The position numbers and the translations under genes are program-made. DNA of 64,000 nt from Gammaproteobacteria bacterium (GTDB taxonomy: Bacteria; Pseudomonadota; Gammaproteobacteria; Steroidobacterales; Foliamicaceae): positions 1 to 64,000 of the forward strand of contig JAPOWV010000071.1 of assembly GCA_026707445.1 (NCBI GenBank). The letters are read 5' to 3'. Of the stretch, positions 57,328 through 64,000 are shown piece after piece. Under the pieces are notes generated by a model, which was not told the origin of the DNA, searched no databases, and worked only from the letters and a program-made list of their open reading frames with translations. How positions within the stretch are numbered: position 1 is the first letter of the stretch; each line of letters begins with the position of its first letter.

Positions 57328-58338
57328 ATGCTGCACCACTTCGACTCACCGTTCAGTCGGCGCAATATCCTGTTGGGAGGCGCCGCTCTTGCCGCCGCCT
57401 CGGCCCTGCCCGGCTGCGGCCAGGGCCAGGACCAGAATCAGGTCCAGGACGAGCCCCAGGACCGGATCGACTACGACTGGATGAACCCGATGGACAACCT
57501 TGAGGCCTACTTCAAGCTGACGAATTCGCTGAAGGATCGGGACTGGGTGCATGGCTGGTACTCGGGCCTGGTGTTCGGAATGCTGCCGAACAACACGCCC
57601 GATGCGCTGTTCGGCCTGGAAGGCTTCGGGCTCGGCTACACGGTGCGCCAGGAGGACGGCGCCTTCGCCAGTTTCTGGAAGGAAGTGGGCTTCTACAAGG
57701 ACCTGAGGACCAACGAGATCATCGAGACCTGGGAGAACCCGTACACCGGGGAGACCAACAAGGTCATGCACATCCACAATCGCATGGTCAAGGGCGTTTT
57801 CGGGCCCCAGTTCCGCTCCCAGGCGCCGGTCGGGGACCAGGCCGGCGAAATGTTCTTCAAGTTCCCCAACTACCGTGCGTCCGACGATCCCAGCAATCCC
57901 TTCGTCCTGAACTGGCAGACCAGCGGCGACCAGACTTCGGTGTGGCTGGACTTCCGCGGCGTCGTGCCCAACCTGCTCGATCCCGAGGTCTGGGTGCGTG
58001 AATCGACCGGCGAACTCCTGCCCGTTTGCGAAATGTTCGAGTACGTCTGCAACGACGACGATCTGCGCAACCCCTCACTGGATCGCGTCAAGCACAGCGG
58101 GTCCTGGATCCGTTTGGCCCCCTGGCTGCCGTGGCAGATGATGGGCCGGCACGAGGGCCGCCTGTTCTATCGCTGCACGACGCGGGGCCTGGGGAGCCTT
58201 GACGAATTGCCGGCGAACATCCTCGCGTATGCAGAGCAGAACTATCCGGAGTACCTGGTCAACGAGCTCGACGAGGACATGCCGAGCGAGTCGTCGTTCG
58301 AGGTCTACATGAAGGAGAACGAACCCGCCGCAACCTAG
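57328..58338 (+). CDS. DUF1838 family Tat lipoprotein
   Basis: 336 residues. SRRNILLGGAALAAASALPG precedes Cys (lipobox LPGC), so a twin-arginine-exported lipoprotein. Core segment GFYKDLRTNEIIETWENPYT then GET, and WLPWQMMGRHEGRLFYRCTT, the same two signature segments as the other four paralogues. RBS GGGAGG is 6 nt before ATG 57328. Divergent from the minus-strand DUF1838 locus. Function unknown; it may anchor the system to a membrane. Confidence 0.86.
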   Translation: MLHHFDSPFSRRNILLGGAALAAASALPGCGQGQDQNQVQDEPQDRIDYDWMNPMDNLEAYFKLTNSLKDRDWVHGWYSGLVFGMLPNNTPDALFGLEGFGLGYTVRQEDGAFASFWKEVGFYKDLRTNEIIETWENPYTGETNKVMHIHNRMVKGVFGPQFRSQAPVGDQAGEMFFKFPNYRASDDPSNPFVLNWQTSGDQTSVWLDFRGVVPNLLDPEVWVRESTGELLPVCEMFEYVCNDDDLRNPSLDRVKHSGSWIRLAPWLPWQMMGRHEGRLFYRCTTRGLGSLDELPANILAYAEQNYPEYLVNELDEDMPSESSFEVYMKENEPAAT

Positions 58339-58357
58339 ACGTCCTCGCTCCCCGGGG

Positions 58358-59404
58358 TCAGTCGCCGCTTGCTGTCTCGGCGAGGAGTTCGCCCAGTCGG
58401 ATTTCCAGGCGTTCGCCGCGCAGGTCGCGGGCAATGGTGGCGCCGTCGGCCGCAAGCAGAAAGCTGGCGGGGATCGCGTTGATCCGGAACATGTTTGCGA
58501 CCGGGCTTTCGAAGGCCAGTCCGTCGGTGACGTTCAGCCAGGAAATGTCGTAGCGGTCCGCGGAAGCCTCGCGCCAGTCTTCCGGTTCGTCGTCGAGATT
58601 GAAGGCGAGTATCTCGAAGCCCTCGTCCCCGAAGCGCTCGTAGGCGGCCTGAAGGTAGGGAATCTCGGCGAAACACGGCGCGCACCAGGAGGCCCAGAAT
58701 TCCAGCAGCGTGTAGCGGTTCTCCGCCAGCACGTCGGCCACCCGCACTTCCTCGCCGGCCAGGTTCACGGCGGTGACTCCCATGACCGCTTGCGCCAGGG
58801 CAACGGCGCGTTGTTCGGCCAGCCCCCTGAGCAGGTCGAAGATGCGGCTTTCGCCCAGCAGGGACTCCAGCTCGGCCATGATCATCATCTGCTCTGCGTC
58901 TTCGCCGTCCAGCCAGGCGACCTGCAGGGCCATCAGCCGGGCGACGGGATCTTCAAAATCCCTGTAAATCACCTTCAGGGATTCGGTCGCCGCCTCGCCC
59001 GGCTCAGCCAGGGCCATGCTGATCAGCTCCTCGTAAGGGCCGCCGGTAAACGCCAGGGCGCTACGGTCCGCATCCCAGGTCAGCTCATGGCGGGCGCCCG
59101 GCTCGACGATCGCCAGAACCCGGAGTCCGCCGGCCGGCCCGGCATCCGGCAGCCTGATTTCGACCTGCATGACCTCGTGCAGATCAGCCTCCAGGGTAGC
59201 CTTGCCGTCCCTGACGACGGAGGCTCCCAGGACCTCGAAGCCCGCTTCGCTGCGCGGATCGGAATAACCCAGTTCGATGTGCGCCCCGTCGAGGTGCTCA
59301 AGCCCCGTGGCCCTGACGACGATGCCGTCCTGCGCCCCCGCGGCGCCGGCCATTGCGCACAGCGCCAATCCGGCCAGTGCCGTGTGAAACAGATACCTTC
59401 GCAT
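58358..59404 (-). CDS. Thioredoxin-like TlpA family protein
   Basis: 348 residues from the ATG at 59404 (AGAAGG 5 nt upstream). Signal peptide 1-24. The N-terminal half resembles the DUF4369 type common in thiol-disulfide oxidoreductases; the C-terminal domain is a thioredoxin fold with FWASWCAPCFAEIPYLQA (CxxC at 241-244) and a cis-proline region AIPASFLLAADG. Probably reduces or oxidises periplasmic disulfides. Convergent with the DUF1838 lipoprotein gene, divergent from argS. Confidence 0.9.
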   Translation of the reverse strand: MRRYLFHTALAGLALCAMAGAAGAQDGIVVRATGLEHLDGAHIELGYSDPRSEAGFEVLGASVVRDGKATLEADLHEVMQVEIRLPDAGPAGGLRVLAIVEPGARHELTWDADRSALAFTGGPYEELISMALAEPGEAATESLKVIYRDFEDPVARLMALQVAWLDGEDAEQMMIMAELESLLGESRIFDLLRGLAEQRAVALAQAVMGVTAVNLAGEEVRVADVLAENRYTLLEFWASWCAPCFAEIPYLQAAYERFGDEGFEILAFNLDDEPEDWREASADRYDISWLNVTDGLAFESPVANMFRINAIPASFLLAADGATIARDLRGERLEIRLGELLAETASGD

Positions 59405-59528
59405 CAGAGCCTTCTTTCTCCGGGGGTCATTGCGCGGACGGTTAGAGGAGGGTCTTTCCGCCGCCGAAGTCTTCAACGGCAATGGTACGCCCACTGCTCC
59501 AGAGCATAAAATTCTCCGCCGTCCCGCG

Positions 59529-61271
59529 ATGAAGAAAGCGCTCAGCAAGCTCCTTGAACAGGCCCTGCTCCCGGTAGCCGGGGATCACGCCGGCCGGTTG
59601 CGGCACGCGGGTCTGGAGCAGGCCCGCGATGCGCGCAATGGGCACTATGCCAGCAGCGCGGCGATGCAGTTGGCAGGACAGCTCAAGCGTCCGCCCGCCG
59701 AAATCGCCGAAGAGATTGCCGCGGGGCTTTCGCAGCATTCGCTGATCGGACGCGTCGAAACCGCCGGACCCGGATTCATCAACATCTGGCTGGACCCCGG
59801 CGCGCTGCAGGCCGAACTCGTCCGTATCGTTGCCGAGAGCGATGCCTACGGGTCCTGCGATCTCGGCGGGAGCCGGAAGGTGCTGGTGGAATTCGTGTCC
59901 GCCAATCCCACCGGCCCCCTGCATGTGGGGCACGGCCGGCACGCGGCGGTCGGCGACTGCCTGGCGCGTCTCCTTGAAGCCACCGGCCACGAAGTCTGGC
60001 GCGAGTACTACGTCAACGATGCCGGGCGGCAACTGGCCGTGCTGGGCCTTTCCGTGTGGCTGCGGATGGTGCAGCGCGAAGACGCCGGGGCGCGGTTTCC
60101 CGAGGGCGCGTACCGGGGCGAATACGTTTTCGACCTGGCAGGACGCATGGCCGGCGAGCTGCCGGAGGCGGCCGAGGCGGCGCGGAAAGGGATGGGATGG
60201 CCGGAAGACGAACCGGCCCACGGCAAGGATGCGGACCGATACGTGGACGCACTCATCAACACCACGCGCGAGACGCTGGGCGACGAACTGTTCGCGGACA
60301 TCGGCCGGCTGGCCGGCGAATGGGTGCTGGACGATATTCGGGACGACCTCGAGCAGTTCGGCGTGGGGTTCGACCACTGGCAGTCGGAGCGCGAACTGGT
60401 GACGGGCGGAGAAATCGATGCCTGCCTGGAGAAACTCGCCGGCGTCACCTACCGGCGCGACGGGGCCCTGTGGTTTCCCGCGGAGAAATACGGCGACGAG
60501 AAGGACCGCGTGGTGGTTCGGGCCGACGGCCGCAGCACCTATTTCGCGTCCGACATCGCCTATCATTACGGCAAGCGCAAGCGTGGCGCGGACGTGCTGC
60601 TCGACGTGCTCGGCGCGGACCATCACGGCTATGTCGACCGCGTGCGGGCCGGGCTTGAGGCGCTGGGCGAGCCGCCCTCGAGCCTTGAGGTCCGGCTGGT
60701 GCAGTTCGTGGCCTTGTACCGCGGTGGCGAACGGGTGGCCATGTCCACCCGCGGAGGCGAGTTCGAGACCCTGCGGAACCTGCGCGAGGAAGTGGGCGTG
60801 GACGCGGCGCGTTTCTTCTACGTATCCCGGGCAGGAGAACAGCATCTTGATTTCGACCTCGATCTGGCCAGGAAGCAGTCCAACGAGAACCCGGTCTATT
60901 ACGTGCAATATGCCCACGCGCGCGTTGCCAGCCTGTTCGAGAAGATGCGCGCGCGGGGCATCGGTTTCAGCCCGGACGAAGGCGAGGAGCACGCCGGCCT
61001 GCTTGAGCACGAGCGGGAGATCGACCTGATGCTGGCGCTGGCGCGGCTGCCCGAGACGGTGGAGCAGGCAGCCGTGCAGCGCGCCCCGCAGGTGCTGGCG
61101 CATTACCTGATCGGTCTGGCGCAGGCTTTCCACGGCTGGTACAACCACTGCAAGGTGCTGGACGCCGAATCCGGCCTGCGCTGCGCGCGGCTGCTGCTGG
61201 CGCAGGCCAGCGGCCAGGTCCTGCGCAACGGGCTGGGATTGCTGGGCGTATCGGCGCCGAGGAGCATGTAG
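59529..61271 (+). CDS. argS: Arginyl-tRNA synthetase
   Basis: 580 residues, full length. Class I synthetase: HVGH at 132-135 is the HIGH motif, and VAMSTRGG stands in for the KMSKS loop, as in many ArgRS. N-terminal additional domain (1-110) and C-terminal DALR anticodon-binding helices are present. Start at ATG 59529 aligns with the family N-terminus. Followed 2 nt later by a SPOR-domain gene, the usual gammaproteobacterial order. Confidence 0.96.
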   Translation: MKKALSKLLEQALLPVAGDHAGRLRHAGLEQARDARNGHYASSAAMQLAGQLKRPPAEIAEEIAAGLSQHSLIGRVETAGPGFINIWLDPGALQAELVRIVAESDAYGSCDLGGSRKVLVEFVSANPTGPLHVGHGRHAAVGDCLARLLEATGHEVWREYYVNDAGRQLAVLGLSVWLRMVQREDAGARFPEGAYRGEYVFDLAGRMAGELPEAAEAARKGMGWPEDEPAHGKDADRYVDALINTTRETLGDELFADIGRLAGEWVLDDIRDDLEQFGVGFDHWQSERELVTGGEIDACLEKLAGVTYRRDGALWFPAEKYGDEKDRVVVRADGRSTYFASDIAYHYGKRKRGADVLLDVLGADHHGYVDRVRAGLEALGEPPSSLEVRLVQFVALYRGGERVAMSTRGGEFETLRNLREEVGVDAARFFYVSRAGEQHLDFDLDLARKQSNENPVYYVQYAHARVASLFEKMRARGIGFSPDEGEEHAGLLEHEREIDLMLALARLPETVEQAAVQRAPQVLAHYLIGLAQAFHGWYNHCKVLDAESGLRCARLLLAQASGQVLRNGLGLLGVSAPRSM

Positions 61272-61273
61272 GC

Positions 61274-61894
61274 ATGGCAACGCGTAAGAAATCCGGCGCC
61301 GGCGGTTGGCGCCAATTCGTGGCGGGCGTCGTGCTCGGGCTGGTACTGGCCATTTGGGTCTACCCCATGCTCACCGAGTGGTGGTCGCAACCTTCATCCG
61401 GCACGCCGGCGGACAATCCCTCGTCCTCCCCGACCTTCGATTTCTACGACATTCTCGAACGCGGAGAGGAGGTCGTGGAGGAAACCCTGGCTTCCAGGCC
61501 GGAGGCGGCCGGAGAACCTGCGGCCGCCGAACCCGAGACCCCGGCGCCCGCGTCTGAATCCGTTCCGGAAACCGTGGCCTCGGCCGCCACCGAGTCTTCC
61601 GCGCCGCAGGTTCCGGATAGCGAGCCGCCCCCCACGGCCCCCAACCCTGTGGATACGCCGGGCATGTACGTGCTGCAAATGGGCGCGTTCATCCGCCAGA
61701 CCGAGGCCGAGTCGCTCAAGGCAAGGCTGGCGCTGGTCGGCATGACAGCGCGCATTCAGCCGGTGATGGTCGACCGGCAAACCTACTACCGCGTCCGGAT
61801 CGGTCCCACCGACGATCTCGCGCAGCTGAACGCGGACCGCGCCCGGCTGCAGCAGCATCGATTCGACTCCATCCTGCTGAAACTGGTCCAATAG
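61274..61894 (+). CDS. SPOR-domain cell-division protein, FtsN-like
   Basis: 206 residues. Short cytoplasmic tail, one membrane helix (about 13-31, FVAGVVLGLVLAIWVYPM), a Pro/Ala/Glu-rich periplasmic linker and a C-terminal SPOR domain (about 130-206, MYVLQMGAFIRQTEAESLKA). SPOR domains bind denuded peptidoglycan at the septum. The position right after argS is where ftsN-like genes are found in gammaproteobacteria. It ends 2 nt before the next gene. Confidence 0.9.
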   Translation: MATRKKSGAGGWRQFVAGVVLGLVLAIWVYPMLTEWWSQPSSGTPADNPSSSPTFDFYDILERGEEVVEETLASRPEAAGEPAAAEPETPAPASESVPETVASAATESSAPQVPDSEPPPTAPNPVDTPGMYVLQMGAFIRQTEAESLKARLALVGMTARIQPVMVDRQTYYRVRIGPTDDLAQLNADRARLQQHRFDSILLKLVQ

Positions 61895-61896
61895 CG

Positions 61897-62961
61897 TTGA
61901 TTTCCGCCTCAAGGGCCCGTGCCTACCGCGAGGCCATTCGACAAGGCTTCCCCTGGCGCGCCATTGCCGCTACGCCCACGCCGGTGGACCGGCATGACTC
62001 GCTGGCCGGGGAACTCGGCGCCCGCTCGGCCTGGATCAAGCGGGACGACATCAGCGGCGTAAAACACGGCGGCAACAAGCTGAGAAAGCTCGAGTTCCTG
62101 CTGGCCGACGCGCTGGAGGGCGGTTACCGGGGCGTGCTGACGTACGGAGCCGTGGGATCCAACCACATTCTCTCCACCGCGCACGCGGCCCGCAGCCTCG
62201 GCCTCGAGTGCTGCGGAATCGTCCGTCCCCAGCCGCCCACTCCCTACGTAGAGGAAACGCTTCGCTACCACCTCCTGCTGGGCACCCGGCTGGTGGCGGC
62301 GGCCGACCGGGAGGCAACCGCTCGGGAGCGCAAGCGGCTGCTGGCCGAAGAGGGCGCCTGGTACGAGGTGCCGCTGGGGGGATCCTCGGCGCTGGGTTGT
62401 CTGGGTTACGTCTGCGGCGCGCTCGAACTGGCCGGGCAGGTAAAGGCCGGGAAATGTCCCGCTCCCGACCTGATATACCTGCCGTGCGGTTCTTCCGGCA
62501 GCACGCTGGGGCTCGACCTGGGACTTTCGCTGTCCGGCCTTTCCACGCGCATAGTCACCGCCCGCGTCGTGTCCGACAACATGACCTCGATGAGCAGAAT
62601 CGGGTCGCTGGCGGAGCAGCTGAGACAACTGCTGGACGGCGTCTGCCCCCTGCCCGAGGACGAGCCCCTGAGTCGCGTGGAGTTTCGCACCGAGTTCCTG
62701 GGTCCTGGCTATGCGCTGCCTACCGACGAGGCGCGCGCGGCCATCGAATTCATGAAGCAGCAAACAAACACGCATTTGGAGTACACCTACTCCGGGAAGG
62801 GCGCCGCGGCCATGCTGAGCGACGGGCGCAAGGGACGGCACAAGGACCGCAACGTGCTGTTCTGGAACACCTACAACTCGCGGCCGGCGCCTGCCGACCT
62901 GCCGCCCCTGGTCCGCGCCGAACTGCCCGAGGTGGTCCGGGCGAGTCTGCCGGCGGTTTAG
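61897..62961 (+). CDS. PLP-dependent D-cysteine desulfhydrase/ACC deaminase family protein
   Basis: 354 residues from a TTG at 61897, 2 nt after the SPOR gene stop. Fold-type II PLP enzyme: Lys61 in KHGGNKLRKLEFLLADAL is the cofactor-binding residue, and LPCGSSGSTLGLDLGLSL is the phosphate-binding loop. Relatives degrade D-cysteine or 1-aminocyclopropane carboxylate; which applies cannot be settled. Operon with argS and the SPOR gene. Confidence 0.87.
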   Translation: MISASRARAYREAIRQGFPWRAIAATPTPVDRHDSLAGELGARSAWIKRDDISGVKHGGNKLRKLEFLLADALEGGYRGVLTYGAVGSNHILSTAHAARSLGLECCGIVRPQPPTPYVEETLRYHLLLGTRLVAAADREATARERKRLLAEEGAWYEVPLGGSSALGCLGYVCGALELAGQVKAGKCPAPDLIYLPCGSSGSTLGLDLGLSLSGLSTRIVTARVVSDNMTSMSRIGSLAEQLRQLLDGVCPLPEDEPLSRVEFRTEFLGPGYALPTDEARAAIEFMKQQTNTHLEYTYSGKGAAAMLSDGRKGRHKDRNVLFWNTYNSRPAPADLPPLVRAELPEVVRASLPAV

Positions 62962-62986
62962 CCCGCATACTGCGCCAGTCCGCGCC

Positions 62987-63742
62987 GTGAGCGACTCGCT
63001 GCCGCCGGAATTCCTGCCGCTGCTGGCGCTGGCGGGCTGCGCGGCGGGTTTCTTGAACGTGATGGCGGGCGGCGGTTCGCTGCTCACGCTGCCGGTGCTG
63101 CTGCTGGCCGGCGTCCCGGCGCCGATCGCCAACGGAACCCTGCGCATATCCATCGTCGCGCAGAACCTGGTGGCGCTGGGCACCTTCCGGCGACACGGCT
63201 TCGGCGAACTGAAGGAAGCGCTGTTCCTGTCGCTGTTCGCCTGCGCCGGCGCCGTGGGCGGCGCGTCGCTGGGCGTGCGGATGAGCGGCCCGTGGTTTGA
63301 CCGCATCGTGGTCCTGACCATGGTGGTCTGCACACTGCTGATCCTGCGCCGCGGGAAGGCCGCTTCGGCGCCGGCCCTCGGCCCCGGCCGACGCTGGCTG
63401 GGCTACGCGGCATTGGTGTTTGCCGGCGCCTGGGGCGGCTTTATCCAGGTGGGCGTGGGGTTCCTTCTGATGCCGGCGCTCAATCGCATTCTCGGCATGG
63501 ACCTGGTGCGCGTGAACATGTACAAGGTCGTGATCATCCTGCCGTATACGGTACTGGCGCTGGCGATCTTTGCCTGGCAATCGGAAATCCTGTGGCTGGC
63601 GGGCCTGGCGCTGGCGATCGGCAATTCCACCGGGGGATGGCTGGGCGCACGGTTGACCGTATCCAGGGGAGAGCCGCTGATTCGCGCCGTTTTCCTCGTC
63701 GCCGTCGCGGCGATGGCCGCAAGCCTGCTGCTGCGAAGCTAA
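62987..63742 (+). CDS. Sulfite exporter TauE/SafE family protein
   Basis: 251 residues with about eight membrane helices. TSUP family pattern: GFLNVMAGGGSLLTLPVLLL and the second-half repeat GAWGGFIQVGVGFLLMPALN. Members export sulfite, sulfoacetate or other sulfur organics. Starts with GTG at 62987, 25 nt after the PLP enzyme, which could link it to sulfur release by a desulfhydrase. Its stop overlaps the next, opposite gene by 3-4 nt. Confidence 0.9.
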   Translation: MSDSLPPEFLPLLALAGCAAGFLNVMAGGGSLLTLPVLLLAGVPAPIANGTLRISIVAQNLVALGTFRRHGFGELKEALFLSLFACAGAVGGASLGVRMSGPWFDRIVVLTMVVCTLLILRRGKAASAPALGPGRRWLGYAALVFAGAWGGFIQVGVGFLLMPALNRILGMDLVRVNMYKVVIILPYTVLALAIFAWQSEILWLAGLALAIGNSTGGWLGARLTVSRGEPLIRAVFLVAVAAMAASLLLRS

Positions 63743-64000
63743 GGCGTTACGGACCAGGTATAGGTCTGGCTGCGCAAAAAGAGGCCGAATCCGAGGCGGC
63801 CGGTTACGTTTCGGCTCCACCAGCCCGATTCCTCCGGAAACAGCCGCGCCTGCACGGAGAAAACATGCGGCAGCCCCGCCTGAAGTTCATCCCGGCGGGC
63901 CAGGGGCTGATCGGCCACGTAGCCGATCTTGCGCAGGGCGGAAAACATCGTGGCGAATTCCGCGCGGGCGTCGGCCGACGGGGAACTGACGACGAATCGT
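63739..64000 (-). CDS. 3' end of an unidentified gene, cut by the window edge
   Basis: The last 86 residues of a minus-strand gene that continues past 64000, ending GLFLRSQTYTWSVTP. It includes FATMFSALRKIGYVADQPLA and HVFSVQARLFPEESGWWSRN. No family recognised. Its stop overlaps the TauE-family gene stop by about 3 nt on the opposite strand. Confidence 0.6.
   Translation of the reverse strand, partial: RFVVSSPSADARAEFATMFSALRKIGYVADQPLARRDELQAGLPHVFSVQARLFPEESGWWSRNVTGRLGFGLFLRSQTYTWSVTP

Noticed and set aside
59442..61280. 612-residue open frame antisense to argS
   Set aside because: Shadow of argS codon bias; composition is not protein-like.

Overview
This window looks like chromosome of a high-GC, Gram-negative bacterium, most likely an uncultivated gammaproteobacterium, possibly marine or host-associated. 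Evidence is LolB, two TonB-dependent receptors, an argS gene followed by an FtsN-like SPOR protein, a release factor 1 gene divergent from a TPR lipoprotein and lolB, a split three-gene proton-translocating transhydrogenase, and full-length cobalamin-dependent MetH. The genus is inference; GC was judged by eye. No rRNA, tRNA, CRISPR array, insertion sequence or integrase was found. Nearly all the DNA is protein-coding.

Layout. 1-6.5 kb: a long hairpin repeat, VOC protein, pntAA-pntAB-pntB, HNH nuclease, acetyl-CoA synthetase and a 42-residue membrane protein. 6.6-12.4 kb: an exported methyltransferase-like protein, a TRAP transporter coupled to a MATE pump, and a HAD hydrolase. 12.4-18.8 kb: three tandem flavoprotein paralogues, then a SulP transporter. 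18.8-22.3 kb: PQQ dehydrogenase, a Tat-exported methyltransferase-fold protein and a small protein. 22.3-27.3 kb: a PIF1-like helicase, lolB and a TPR lipoprotein, divergent from prfA. 27.3-36.6 kb: a decarboxylase/racemase-like protein, an ornithine cyclodeaminase-family protein, a DUF1838 protein, a flavoprotein, a serine hydrolase-DUF3089 fusion and a TonB receptor, with three hairpin repeats between genes. 36.6-43.3 kb: sulfur amino-acid and one-carbon genes (trans-sulfuration enzyme, prmC, metH, metF). 43.4-47.5 kb: MFS, ABC permease and GMC oxidoreductase. 47.6-58.3 kb: four DUF1838 proteins with a TonB receptor, two alpha/beta hydrolases, a Tat-exported nitrilase and a serine-hydrolase pseudoenzyme. 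58.4-64 kb: thioredoxin-like protein, argS, SPOR protein, a PLP enzyme, TauE exporter and a gene cut by the window edge.

Two themes stand out. First, the window has an unusual density of enzymes with twin-arginine-type signals (seven with RR, two with KR). These include five DUF1838 paralogues, a nitrilase and a methyltransferase-fold protein, in loci that also hold TonB receptors and exported hydrolases. This suggests a periplasmic route for processing imported organic molecules of unknown identity. Second, five long hairpin elements (28-33 bp arms) sit 1-30 bp beyond stop codons. Their arms match within each element but differ between elements, while the inner core is conserved and itself holds small hairpins with a common ATCCCT loop. 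This dispersed family is the strongest candidate for something undescribed.
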